This document shows, one piece after another, positions 11,269 through 22,599 of a DNA stretch of 64,000 bases. The stretch covers positions 165,422,559-165,486,558 of the forward strand of contig CAXKWD010000002.1 in assembly GCA_964059195.1 (NCBI GenBank), written 5' to 3'. Below the pieces are notes generated by a model, which saw only the letters and a list, made by a program, of their open reading frames with translations, searched no databases and was not told the origin of the DNA. Position 1 is the stretch's first letter. Each line of letters starts with the position of its first letter. The DNA is from Ectobius pallidus. Lineage: Eukaryota > Arthropoda > Insecta > Blattodea > Ectobiidae. A program made the position numbers and the translations under genes.

Positions 11269-12533
11269 TGGTTATATTCGCAAAGAAAAGTTATGCCTTT
11301 TGTCATTTGGGAGGATTTATGTAGTACGCTGATAAAACGTTTTTATTTCGAGTTTTCAAAAATCCTGCGCGACTTTCATCTCGAAGAATAAAAGATACTG
11401 TTTTTACATTAACAATATAATCTCAAAAATTTCTTGCGTTTCCGAGGAAACATAAGTTTATATGCAAAAGCAGTTGAAACTGTTCTTTTTCCACTCTTAT
11501 ACAATCCTGCTCTTTAATAGAAGCTGCATGCCTTCCCGGGATTCTCAGCCCTACCAACTTCCGTAAGCGTCGATTTTATTTTTATTTCCGAAAGTTTCTT
11601 TTATGCTGTGAGTGTGCGGAATTGTAAAAGATGTTATTTTTGCCGATATGACTTTTTTCGTGTGAGTCGTTTTCAACGGTTCGACAGCCGTTATCTCGTA
11701 AACTACGGTACATTTTTATTGTTGATGTACACGCTTTTATTCGCAATGAAATGTTATGACGTTCGTCTCTTGGGAGATTTTATGTAATAGGCTGATAAAA
11801 TGGTTTTATTTCGACTTTCCTAAAATATTGCGCAATTTTCATCTCCAAGAATAAAAAATATTGTTTTTACATTAACAATATAATCTCAAAAATGCCTTGT
11901 GTTTCCGAGGAAACATAAGTTTATATGCAAAAGCAGTTGAAACTGTTTATTTTCCACTCTTATACAATCCCGCGCTTTAATAGAAGCTGCATGCCTTCCC
12001 GGGATTCTCAGCCCTACCAACTTCCGTTAGCGTCGATTTTATTTTTATTTCCGTAAGTTTCGTTTATGGTGTGAGTATACGGAATTGTAAAAGATGTTAT
12101 TTTTGCCGATATGACTTTTTTCGTGTGAGGCGTTTTCAACGGTTCGACAGCCGTTATCTCGTAAACTATGGTACATTTTTATTGTTGATGTACACGGTTT
12201 TATTCGCAATGAAATGTTATGACGTTCGTCTCTTGGGAGTTTTTATGTACTAGGCTGATAAAATGGTTTTATTTCGACTTTTCTAAAATCCTGCGCGACT
12301 TTCATCTCCAAGAATAAACAATATTGTTTTCACATTAACAATATAATCTCAAAAATGTCTTGTGTTTCCGAGGAAACATAAGTTTATATGCAAAAGCAGT
12401 TGAAACTGTTCTTTTTCCACTCTTATACAATCCTGCGCTTTAATAGAAGCTGCATGCCTTCCCGGGATTCTCAGCCCTGCCAACTTCCGTTAGCGTCGAT
12501 TTTAGTTTTATTTCCGAAAGTTTATTTTATGCT

Positions 12534-12751
12534 GTGAGTATGCGGATTTCAAAAAGATGTTATTTTTACCGATATGACTTTTTTCGTGTGAGTCGTTTTC
12601 AACGGTTCGACAGCCGTTATCTCGTAAACTATGGTACATTTTTATTGTTGATGTACATGCTTTTATGCGCAATGCCTTCCCGGGATTCTCAGCCCTGCCA
12701 ACTTCCGTTAGCGTCGATTTTAGTTTTATTTCCGAAAGTTTCTTTTATGCT
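12534..12751 (+). repeat. Internally deleted monomer (218 bp)
   Basis: The spacing between anchors 12534 and 12752 is 218 bp, not ~463. The sequence passes from TTTATGCGCAATG straight into CCTTCCCGGGA at 12671-12677, removing about 245-246 bp between the GCAATG and GCATGCC regions. The ATG shared at both ends is possible microhomology. The remaining parts are in order and in the same orientation. It is the only strongly shortened monomer seen. Confidence 0.9.
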
Positions 12752-15339
12752 GTGAGTATGCGGATTTGAAAAAGATGTTATTTTTACCGATACTACTTTT
12801 TTCGTGTGAGTCCTTTTCAACGGTTCGACAGCCGTTATTTCGTAAACTATGGTACATTTTTATTGTTGATGTACACGCTTTTATTCGCAATGAAATGTTT
12901 TGACGTTCGTCTCTTGGGAGTTTTTATGTACTAGGCTGATAAAATGGTTTTATATCGACTTTTCTAAAATCCTGCACGACTTTCATCTCCAAGAATAAAA
13001 AATATTGTTTTACATTAACAATATAATCTCAAAAATGTCTTGTGTTTCCGAGGAAACATAAGTTTATATGCAAAAGCAGTTGAAACTGTTCTTTTTCCAC
13101 TCTTATACAATCCTGTGCTTTAATAGAAGCTGCATGCCTTCCCGGGATTCTCAGCCCTCCCAACTTTCGTTAGCGTCGATTTTATTTTCATTTCCGAAAG
13201 TTTCTTTTATGCTGTGAGTGTGCGGAATTGTAAAAGATGTTATTTTTGCCGATATGACTTTTTTCGTGCGAGGCGTTTTCAACGGTTCGACAGCCGTTAT
13301 CTCGTAAACTATGGTACATTTTTATTGTTGATGTTACACGGTTTTATTCGCAATGAAATGTTATGAGGTTCGTCTCTAGAGAGTTTTTATGTAGTATGCT
13401 GATAAAACGGTTTTATTTCGACTTTTCTAAAATCCTGCGCGATTTTCATCTCCAAGAATAAAAGATACTGTTTTTACATTAACAATATAATCTCAAAAAT
13501 TTATTGCGTTTCCGAGGAAACATAAGTTTATATGCAAAAGTAGTTGAAACTGTTCATTTTCCACTCTTATACAATACCGCGCTTTAATAGAAGCTTCATG
13601 CCTTCCCGGGATTCTCAGCCCTACCAACTTCCGTTAGCGTCGATTTTATTTTTATTTCCCTAAGTTTCTTTTATGGTGTGAGTATACGGAATTGTAAAAG
13701 ATGTTATTTTTGCCGATATGACTTTTTTCGTGTGAGGCGTTTGAGACGGTTCGACAGCCGTTATAACGTAAACTATGGTACATTTTTATTGTTGATGTAC
13801 ACGGTTTTATTCGCAATGAAATGTTATGACGTTCGTCTCTTGGGAGTTTTTATGTACTAGGCTGATAAAATGGTTTTATATCGACTTTTCTAAAATCCTG
13901 CGCGACTTTCATCTCCAAGAATAAAAAATATTGTTTTTACATTAACAATATAATCTCAAAAATGTCTTGTGTTTCCGAGGAAACATAAGTTTATATGCAA
14001 AAGCAGTTGAAACTTTTTTTTTCCACTTTTATACAATCCTCCGCTTTTATAGATGCTGCATGCCTTCCCGGGATTCTCAGCCCTACCAACTTCCGTAAGC
14101 GTCGATTTTATTTTTATTTCCGAAAGTTTCTTTTATGCTGTGAGTGTGCAGAATTGTAAAAGACGTTATTTTTGCCGATATGACTTTTTTCGTGCGAGGC
14201 GTTTTCAACGGTTCGACAGCCGTTATCTCGTAAACTACGGTACATTTTTATTGTTGATGTACACGGTTTTATTCGCAATCAAATGTTATGACGTTCGTCT
14301 CTTGGGAGTTTTTATGTACTAGGCTGATAAAATGGTTTTATATCGACTTTTCTAAAATCCTGCGCGACTGTCATCTCCAAGAATAAAAAATATTGTTTTT
14401 ACATTAACAATATAATCTCAATAAATGTCTTGTGTTTCCGAGGAAACATAAGTTTGTATGCAAAAGCAGTTGAAACTGTTCTTTTTCCACTCTTATACAA
14501 TCCTGTGCTTTAATAGAAGCTGCATGCCTTCCCGGGATTCTCAGCCCTGCCAACTTCCGTTAGCGTCGATTTTAGTTTTATTTCCGAAAGTTTCTTTTAT
14601 GCTGTGAGTATGCGGATTTGAAAAAGATGTTATTTTTACCGATACTACTTTTTTCGTGTGAGTCCTTTTCAACGGTTCGACAGCCGTTATCTCGTAAACT
14701 ATGGTACATTTTTATTGTTGATGTACACGCTTTTATTCGCAATGAAATGTTTTGACGTTCGTCTCTTGGGAGTTTTTATGTACTAGGCTGATAAAATGGT
14801 TTTATATCGACTTTTCTAAAATCCTGCGCGACTGTCATCTCCAAGAATAAAAAATATTGTTTTTACATTAACAATATAATCTCAATAAATGTCTTGTGTT
14901 TCCGAGGAAACATAAGTTTATATGCAAAAGCAGTTGAAACTGTTCTCTTTCCACTCTTATACAATCCTGCGCTTTAATAGAAGCTGCATGCCTTCCCGGG
15001 ATTCTCAGCCCTGCCAACTTCCGTTAGCGTCGATTTTAGTTTTATTTCCGAAAGTTTCTTTTATGCTGTGAGTATGCGGATTTGAAAAAGATGTTATTTT
15101 TACAGATATGACTTTTTTCGTGTGAGTCGTTGTCAACGGTTCGACAGCCATTATCTTGTAAACCATGGTACATTTTTATTGTTGATGTACACGCTTTTAT
15201 TCGCAATGAAATGTTATGACGTTCGTCTCTTGGGAGTTTTTATGCACTAGGCTGATAAAATGGTTTTATTTCGACTTTTCTAAAATCCTGCGCGATTTTC
15301 ATCTCCAAGAATAAAAAATATTGTTTTTACATTAACAAC

Positions 15340-15966
15340 ATTAAATACAGTAGAACTGTAAAAAATCTTGGTGTGTACTTTGACTCTGACATGACATGGA
15401 ATACACAAGTTAAACATATCTGTAAAAAAGTATTTTCTATTATGCATTCACTAAATAGACTGAAAAATTTCCTGCCTGCTAAACTAAAACAGACGTTAGT
15501 GCAGTCACTTGTGATGCCACACTTCGACTATTGCGATGTCCTGTTCACTGACCTAAGTGTTGAATTATCCTGTAAGCTGCAACGTGTTCAGAATTCTTGT
15601 GTCCGTCACATATTCAACATACGTCGATATGATCATGTCTCAGATTATTTTGAGCAATTATCCTGGCTTCGACTAAAGGACAGACGCCTACTACACTCCC
15701 TAACTCTACTCTATCAGATACTTAATAATACTGCACCTAATTATTTAGTCTCTCGTTTCTCACTGTTATCTTCCCAACATAACCGCGACACACGATCTCA
15801 GAATAACAGTCTACTGTCAATTCCACGCCATCAAACATCTCTGTACTCTGCCTCATTCACAATAGCCATCACCCGTATCTGGAACTCCCTTCCGCCGGAC
15901 ATCAGGGGTAGTCGGAGTCTACAGATTTTTAGGTCAAAGTCAATCAAGTATCTCGCTGATAACTAG
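15340..15966 (+). pseudogene. LINE ORF2 C-terminal fragment (post-reverse-transcriptase region)
   Basis: An open frame of 208 codons runs from the 5' truncation point to a TAG at 15964-15966; the first in-frame GTG (15373) is not a real start. Residues 8-20 read KNLGVYFDSDMTW, matching the LGV.FD..LTW segment found just after the catalytic core of LINE reverse transcriptases. Further family-typical blocks are FDYCDVLF (62-69), QRVQNSCVRHIF (81-92), WLRLKDRR (109-116) and RIWNSLPPDIR (179-189), the last being the conserved tail motif. The YADD catalytic box, the palm domain and the N-terminal endonuclease are absent, so the product could not reverse transcribe. No internal stop or frameshift is present in the surviving part, suggesting the insertion is fairly young. 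No promoter is visible upstream, only satellite. Confidence 0.92.
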
Positions 15967-16320
15967 AATGAATGTCTCGTTATCTAGCCTAGGTAAATTT
16001 ATATTGTACACGATTTTCATGGCACTTAGCCTATATTGATTTTATTTGTTAATTTCTTAGTTTTAAGTTTCAATTTTTGTGTATATTATAGTATAATATT
16101 ATAATTATACACACATCCAATTATAATATAATTCTTTAATTCAATTTGTTTTCTCGGCATATTATTGGACGCATTTTTGTCTTATGTTTTAATATAGGTA
16201 CTTCAATATTGTATTATTATTTTATTTTTAACATTTTGTATTATGTATGATATCTATTGTATTTGTTTTTTGTAAATTCCTTTTAATGTATTTTGTCTTT
16301 ATCCTGGTTGAGTGGAAGAT

Positions 16321-16336
16321 AAGGCCCTATGGCCTT
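16321..16336 (+). other. 3'-terminal hairpin of the LINE
   Basis: AAGGCC-CTAT-GGCCTT forms a perfect 6-bp stem with a 4-nt loop, 24 bp before the (ATT)n tail. A short GC stem close to the 3' end is common in LINE RNAs and is thought to help recognition by the reverse transcriptase. The block resembles the AAGGCC...GGCCTTAACTCTGCCAG ends I recall from arthropod LINEs; that comparison is from memory and untested. Confidence 0.72.
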
Positions 16337-16351
16337 AACTCTGCCAGGCAA

Positions 16352-16357
16352 AATAAA
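16352..16357 (+). promoter_or_regulatory. AATAAA polyadenylation-type signal of the LINE
   Basis: AATAAA lies immediately before the (ATT)n tail, where the 3' end of the element's transcript is expected. It may serve as the signal or simply be part of the conserved terminus. Confidence 0.5.
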
Positions 16358-16359
16358 AC

Positions 16360-16386
16360 ATTATTATTATTATTATTATTATTATT
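16360..16386 (+). repeat. (ATT)9 microsatellite tail of the LINE
   Basis: Nine exact ATT repeats close the element and abut satellite sequence AATATAATC. A short simple-repeat tail instead of poly(A) is characteristic of several LINE clades (for example the TAA-repeat end of the Drosophila I factor). It fixes the 3' end and orientation of the insertion. Confidence 0.93.
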
Positions 16387-17970
16387 AATATAATCTCAAA
16401 AATGTCTTGTGTTTCCGAGGAAACATAAGTTTATATGCAAAAGCAGTTGAAACTGTTCTCTTTCCACTCTTATACAATCCTCCGCTTTTATAGAAGCTGC
16501 ATGCCTTCCCGGGATTCTCAGCCATGCCAACTTTCGTAAGCGTCGATTTTATTTTTATTTCCGAAAGTTTCCTTTATGCCGTGAGTGTGCGGAATTGAAA
16601 AAGATGTTATTTTTGCCGATATGACTTTTTTCGTGCGAGGCGTTTTCAACGGTTCGAAAGCCTTTATCTCGTAAACTATGGTACATTTTTATTGTTGATG
16701 TACATGGTTATATTCGCAATGAAAAGTTATGCGTTTTGTCATTTGGGAGGATTTATGTAGTACGCTGATAAAACGTTTTTATTTCGAGTTTTCTAAAATC
16801 CTGCGCGATTTTCATCTCCAAGAATAAAAGATACTGTTTTTACATTAACAATATAATCTCAAAAATTTCTTGCGTTTCCGAGGAAACATAAGTTTATATG
16901 CAAAAGCAGTTGAAACTGTTCTTTTTCCACTCTTATACAATCCTGTGCTTTAATAGAAGCTGCATGCCTTCCCGGGATTCTCAGCCCTGCCAACTTCCGT
17001 TAGCGTCGATTTTATTTTTATTTCCGAAAGTTTCATTTATGCTGTGAGTATGCGGAATTATAAAAGATGTTATTTCTGCCGATATGACTTTTTTCGTGCG
17101 AGGCCTTTTCAACGGTTCGACAGCCGTTATCACGTAAACTATGGTACATTTTTATTGTTGATGTACACGGTTTTATTCGCAATGAAATGTTTGACGTTCG
17201 TCTCTTGGGAGTTTTTATGTACTAGGCTGATAAAATGGTTTTATTTCGACTTTTCTAAAATCCTGCGCGACTTTCATCTCCAAGAATAAAAAATATTGTT
17301 TTTACATTAACAATATAATCTCAAAAATGTCTTGTGTTTCCGAGGAAACATACGTTTATATGCAAAAGCAGTTGAAACTGTTTTTTTTCCCACTGTTATA
17401 CAATCCTGCGCTTTTATAGAAGCTGCATGCCTTCCCGGGATTCTCAGCCCTCCCAACTTTCGTTAGCGTCGATTTTATTTTTATTTCCGAAAGTTTCTTT
17501 TATGCTGTGAGTGTGCGGAATTGTAAAAGATGTTATTTTTGCCGATATGACTTTTTTCGTGCGAGGCGTTTTCAACGGTTTGACAGCCGTTATCTCGTAA
17601 ACTATGGTACATTTTTATTGTTGATGTTACACGGTTTTATTCGCAATGAAATGTTATGAGGTTCGTCTCTAGAGAGTTTTTATGTAGTATGCTGATAAAA
17701 CGGTTTTATTTCGACTTTTCTAAAATCCTGCGCGATTTTCATCTCCAAGAATAAAAGATACTGTTTTTACATTAACAATATAATCTCAAAAATTTATTGC
17801 GTTTCCGAGGAAACATAAGTTTATATGCAAAAGCAGTTGAAACTGTTCATTTTCCACTCTTATACAATACCGCGCTTTAATAGAAGCTGCATGCCTTCCC
17901 GGGATTCTCAGCCCTACCAACTTCCGTTAGCATCGATTTTATAATTATTTCCCTAAGTTTCTTTTATGGT

Positions 17971-18433
17971 GTGAGTATACGGAATTGTAAAAGATGTTAT
18001 TTTTGCCGATATGACTTTTTTCGTGTGAGTCGTTGTCAACGGTTCGACAGCCGTTATCTTGTAAACTATGGTACATTTTTATTGTTGATGAACACGCTTT
18101 TATTCGCAATGAAATGTTATGACGTTCGTCTCTTGGGAGTTTTTATGTACTAGGCTGATAAAATGGTTTTATATCGACTTTTCTAAAATCCTGCGCGATT
18201 TTCATCTCCAAGAATAAAAAATATTGTTTTTACATTAACAATATAATCTCAAAAATGTCTTGTGTTTCCGAGGAAACATAAGTTTATATGCAAAAGCAGT
18301 TGAAACTGTTCTCTTTCCACTCTTATACAATCCTCCGCTTTTATAGAAGCTCCATGCCTTCCCGGGATTCTCAGCCATGCCAACTTTCGTAAGCGTCGAT
18401 TTTATTTTTATTTCCGAAAGTTTCCTTTATGCC
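17971..18433 (+). repeat. Chimeric monomer B/F
   Basis: B head (GTATACGGAATTG, TTTGCCGATATG) joined to an F body (GTCGTTGTCAACGG, TTATCTTG). The switch lies between about 36 and 58 bp after the anchor. It is followed by G, as F normally is. Confidence 0.8.
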
Positions 18434-19821
18434 GTGAGTGTGCGGAATTGAAAAAGATGTTATTTTTGCCGATATGACTTTTTTCGTGCGAGGCGTTTTC
18501 AACGGTTCGAAAGCCTTTATCTCGTAAACTATGGTACATTTTTATTGTTGATGTACATGGTTATATTCGCAATGAAAAGTTATGCGTTTTGTCATTTGGG
18601 AGGATTTATGTAGTACGCTGATAAAACGTTTTTATTTCGAGTTTTCTAAAATCCTGCGCGATTTTCATCTCCAAGAATAAAAGATACTGTTTTTACATTA
18701 ACAATATAATCTCAAAAATTTCTTGCGTTTCCGAGGAAACATAAGTTTATATGCAAAAGCAGTTGAAACTGTTCTTTTTCCACTCTTATACAATCCTGCT
18801 CTTTAATAGAAGCTGCATGCCTTCCCGGGATTCTCAGCCCTACCAACTTCCGTAAGCGTCGATTTTATTTTTATTTCCGAAAGTTTCTTTTATGCTGTGA
18901 GTGTGCAGAATTGTAAAAGATGTTATTTTTGCCGATATGACTTTTTTCGTGCGAGGCGTTTTCAACGGTTCGACAGCCGTTATCTTGTAAACTACGGTAC
19001 ATTTTTATTGTTGATGTACACGGTTTTATTCGCAATGAAATGTTATGACGTTCGTCTCTTGGGAGTTTTTATGTACTAGGCTGATAAAATGGTTTTATTT
19101 CGACTTTTCTAAAATCCTGCGCGACTTTCATCTCCAAGAATAAAAAATATTGTTTTTACATTAACAATATAATCTCAAAAATGTCTTGTGTTTCCGAGGA
19201 AACATAAGTTTATATGCAAAAGCAGTTGAAACTGTTCATTTTCCACTCTTATACAATACCGCGCTTTAATAGAAGCTGCATGCCTTCCCGGGATTCTCAG
19301 CCCTACCAACTTCCGTTAGCGTCGATTTTATTTTTATTTCCCTAAGTTTCTTTTATGGTGTGAGTATACGGAATTGTAAAAGATGTTATTTTTGCCGATA
19401 TGACTTTTTTCGTGTGAGGCGTTTGAGACGGTTCGACAGCCGTTATAACGTAAACTATGGTACATTTTTATTGTTGATGTACACGGTTTTATTCGCAATG
19501 AAATGTTATGACGTTCGTCTCTTGGGAGTTTTTATGTACTAGGCTGATAAAATGGTTTTATTTCGACTTTTCTAAAATCCTGCGCGACTTTCATCTCCAA
19601 GAATAAAAAATATTGTTTTTACATTAACAATATAATCTCAAAAATGTCTTGTGTTTCCGAGGAAACATAAGTTTATATGCAAAAGCAGTTGAAACTTTTT
19701 TTTTCCACTTTTATACAATCCTCCGCTTTTATAGAAGCTGCATGCCTTCCCGGGATTCTCAGCCCTACCAACTTCCGTAAGCGTCGATTTTATTTTTATT
19801 TCCGAAAGTTTCTTTTATGCT

Positions 19822-20284
19822 GTGAGTGTGCAGAATTGTAAAAGATGTTATTTTTGCCGATATGACTTTTTTCGTGCGAGGCGTTTTCAACGGTTCGACA
19901 GCCGTTATCTCGTAAACTACGGTACATTTTTATTGTTGATGTACACGGTTTTATTCGCAATCAAATGTTATGACGTTCGTCTCTTGGGAGTTTTTATGTA
20001 CTAGGCTGATATAATGGTTTTATATCGACTTTTCTAAAATCATGCGCAATTTTCATGTCCAAGAATAAAAAATATTGTTTTTACATTAACAATATAATCT
20101 CAAAAATGTCTTGTGTTTCCGAGGAAACATACGTTTATATGCAAAAGCAGTTGAAACTGTTCTTATTCCACTCTTATACAATCCTGTGCTTTAATAGAAG
20201 CTGCATGCCTTCCCGGGATTCTCAGCCCTGCCAACTTCCGTTAGCGTCGATTTTAGTTTTATTTCCGAAAGTTTCTTTTATGCT
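19822..20284 (+). repeat. Representative subfamily C' monomer
   Basis: C-like head with CGTTATCTCG, then GCAATCAAATG, TGATATAATGG, ATCATGCGCAATTTTCATG and CATACG. An ATG-initiated 77-codon frame begins in its tail, but it is only satellite read through to the next anchor region. Confidence 0.85.
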
Positions 20285-20746
20285 GTGAGTATGCGGATTT
20301 GAAAAAGATGTTATTTTTACCGATACTACTTTTTTCGTGTGAGTCCTTTTCAACGGTTCGACAGCCGTTATCTCGTAAACTATGGTACATTTTTATTGTT
20401 GATGTACACGCTTTTATTCGCAATGAAATGTTTTGACGTTCGTCTCTTGGGAGTTTTTATGTACTAGGCTGATAAAATGGTTTTATATCGACTTTTCTAA
20501 AATCCTGCGCGACTTTCATCTCCAAGAATAAAAAATATTGTTTTACATTAACAATATAATCTCAAAAATGTCTTGTGTTTCCGAGGAAACATAAGTTTAT
20601 ATGCAAAAGCAGTTGAAACTGTTCTTTTTCCACTCTTATACAATCCTGTGCTTTAATAGAAGCTGCATGCCTTCCCGGGATTCTCAGCCCTGCCTACTTC
20701 CGTTAGCGTCGATTTTATTTTTATTTCCGAAAGTTTCATTTATGCT

Positions 20747-21210
20747 GTGAGTATGCGGAATTATAAAAGATGTTATTTCTGCCGATATGACTTTTTTCGT
20801 GCGAGGCGTTTTCAACGGTTCGACAGCCGTTATCACGTAAACTATGGTACATTTTTATTGTTGATGTACACGGTTTTATTCGCAATGAAATGTTATGACG
20901 TTCGTCTCTTGGGAGTTTTTATGTACTAGGCTGATAAAATGGTTTTATTTCGACTTTTCTAAAATCCTGCGCGACTTTCATCTCCAAGAATAAAAAATAT
21001 TGTTTTTACATTAACAATATAATCTCAAAAATGTCTTGTGTTTCCGAGGAAACATACGTTTATATGCAAAAGCAGTTGAAACTGTTTTTTTTCCCACTGT
21101 TATACAATCCTGCGCTTTTATAGAAGCTGCATGCCTTCCCGGGATTCTCAGCCCTCCCAACTTTCGTTAGCGTCGATTTTATTTTTATTTCCGAAAGTTT
21201 CTTTTATGCT
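20747..21210 (+). repeat. Representative subfamily A monomer
   Basis: Diagnostic bases: GTATGCGGAATTATAAAAG, TTTCTGCCG, CGTTATCACG, CATACGTTTATATG, and a long T run followed by CCCACTGTTA. Normally followed by the leader CCCTCCCAACTTTCG and an H monomer. Contains TATAAAAG, which other subfamilies lack. Confidence 0.85.
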
Positions 21211-21674
21211 GTGAGTGTGCGGAATTGTAAAAGATGTTATTTTTGCCGATATGACTTTTTTCGTGCGAGGCGTTTTCAACGGTTCGACAGCCGTTATCTC
21301 GTAAACTATGGTACATTTTTATTGTTGATGTTACACGGTTTTATTCGCAATGAAATGTTATGAGGTTCGTCTCTAGAGAGTTTTTATGTAGTATGCTGAT
21401 AAAACGGTTTTATTTCGACTTTTCTAAAATCCTGCGAGATTTTCATCTCCAAGAATAAAAGATACTGTTTTTACATTAACAATATAATCTCAAAAATTTA
21501 TTGCGTTTCCGAGGAAACATAAGTTTATATGCAAAAGTAGTTGAAACTGTTCATTTTCCACTCTTATACAATACCGCGCTTTAATAGAAGCTGCATGCCT
21601 TCCCGGGATTCTCAGCCCTACCAACTTCCGTTAGCGTCGATTTTATTTTTATTTCCCTAAGTTTCTTTTATGGT

Positions 21675-22137
21675 GTGAGTATACGGAATTGTAAAAGATG
21701 TTATTTTTGCCGATATGACTTTTTTCGTGTGAGGCGTTTGAGACGGTTCGACAGCCGTTATCACGTAAACTACGGTACATTTTTATTGTTGATGTACACG
21801 GTTTTATTCGCAATCAAATGTTATGACGTTCGTCTCTTGGGAGTTTTTATGTACTAGGCTGATATAATGGTTTTATATCGACTTTTCTAAAATCATGCGC
21901 AATTTTCATGTCCAAGAATAAAAAATATTGTTTTTACATTAACAATATAATCTCAAAAATGTCTTGTGTTTCCGAGGAAACATACGTTTATATGCAAAAG
22001 CAGTTGAAACTGTTCTTTTTCCACTCTTATACAATCCTGTGCTTTAATAGAAGCTGCATGACTTCCCGGGATTCTCAGCCCTGCCAACTTCCGTTAGCGT
22101 CGATTTTAGTTTTATTTCCGAAAGTTTCTTTTATGCT
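21675..22137 (+). repeat. Chimeric monomer B/C'
   Basis: B head through GTTTGAGACGG, then CGTTATCACG, AACTACGGTAC, GCAATCAAATG and TGATATAATGG of C'. The switch lies about 70-90 bp after the anchor, inside or beside the AACGG/CCGTT inverted repeat. It is followed by E, as C' normally is. Confidence 0.8.
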
Positions 22138-22599
22138 GTGAGTATGCGGATTTGAAAAAGATGTTATTTTTACCGATACTACTTTTTTCGTGTGAGTCCT
22201 TTTCAACGGTTCGACAGCCGTTATCTCGTAAACTATGGTACATTTTTATTGTTGATGTACACGCTTTTATTCGCAATGAAATGTTTTGACGTTCGTCTCT
22301 TGGGAGTTTTTATGTACTAGGCTGATAAAATGGTTTTATATCGACTTTTCTAAAATCCTGCGCGACTTTCATCTCCAAGAATAAAAAATATTGTTTTACA
22401 TTAACAATATAATCTCAAAAATGTCTTGTGTTTCCGAGGAAACATAAGTTTATATGCAAAAGCAGTTGAAACTGTTCTTTTTCCACTCTTATACAATCCT
22501 GTGCTTTAATAGAAGCTGCATGCCTTCCCGGGATTCTCAGCCCTGCCAACTTCCGTTAGCGTCGATTTTATTTTTATTTCCGAAAGTATCATTTATGCT

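Larger units (their letters stand above)
9750..12751 (+). repeat. Divergent monomer block
   Basis: Monomers anchored at 9750, 10213, 10674, 11138, 11608, 12071 and 12534 carry many private variants: GTGAAT instead of GTGAGT at 10674, ATGCCAAAGGCAG at 10532 and 10991, a lost segment in AACAAGATTATATG near 10980, a 7-bp insertion near 11260, and a large internal deletion near 12672. They fit the subfamilies less well than monomers elsewhere, suggesting an older part of the array that escaped recent homogenisation. Confidence 0.8.
1..15338 (+). repeat. Satellite array, left part (463-bp tandem monomer)
   Basis: Head-to-tail copies of a ~463-bp AT-rich monomer, all in the same orientation. Each copy carries in order: the GTGAGT anchor, a T-rich stretch, a small inverted repeat AACGG/CCGTT, TTTTTATTGTTGATGTACA, GACGTTCGTCTC, an AT-rich inverted repeat, a second palindrome TGTTTCCGAGGAAACA, GCATGC, CCCGGG and AGCGTCGATTTTA. 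Anchors lie at 36, 498, 962, 1423, 1885, 2347, 2809 and so on. The window opens inside a monomer, so the array continues to the left. Subfamily order is less regular here than to the right. No host gene is visible. Confidence 0.98.
15967..16359 (+). other. LINE 3' untranslated region
   Basis: A non-coding AT-rich stretch between the ORF2 stop and the (ATT)n tail, unrelated to the satellite. It contains runs such as ATATTATAGTATAATATTATA and ends in a GC-richer conserved-looking block (about 16305-16350) with a hairpin. In LINEs this region is where the element's own reverse transcriptase recognises its RNA. The role is inferred from position. Confidence 0.8.
15339..16386 (+). mobile_element. 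5'-truncated non-LTR (LINE) retrotransposon insertion
   Basis: About 1,048 bp unlike the satellite, splitting one F-type monomer (anchor 15068). It holds the C-terminal part of a LINE polyprotein, a 3' UTR, a GGCC hairpin, AATAAA and an (ATT)9 tail. The left junction falls after ATTAACAA and the array resumes at AATATAATC. At most a 2-bp AA is duplicated, so the target-site duplication is absent or too short to prove. No terminal repeats are seen and the endonuclease and catalytic reverse transcriptase regions are missing, so the copy is dead on arrival. The 5' truncation is typical of target-primed reverse transcription. The clade (Jockey, I, CR1-like or other) cannot be settled from this fragment. 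Confidence 0.93.

Noticed and set aside
15373..15966. Functional 197-residue protein starting at GTG 15373
   Set aside because: The frame is open upstream to the truncation point and the homologous region is the C-terminus of a much larger LINE polyprotein. The GTG is an internal valine codon.
15339..16386. Insertion as a DNA transposon or LTR element
   Set aside because: No terminal inverted repeats or LTRs are seen. The coding remnant, the 3' hairpin and the (ATT)n tail fit a LINE.
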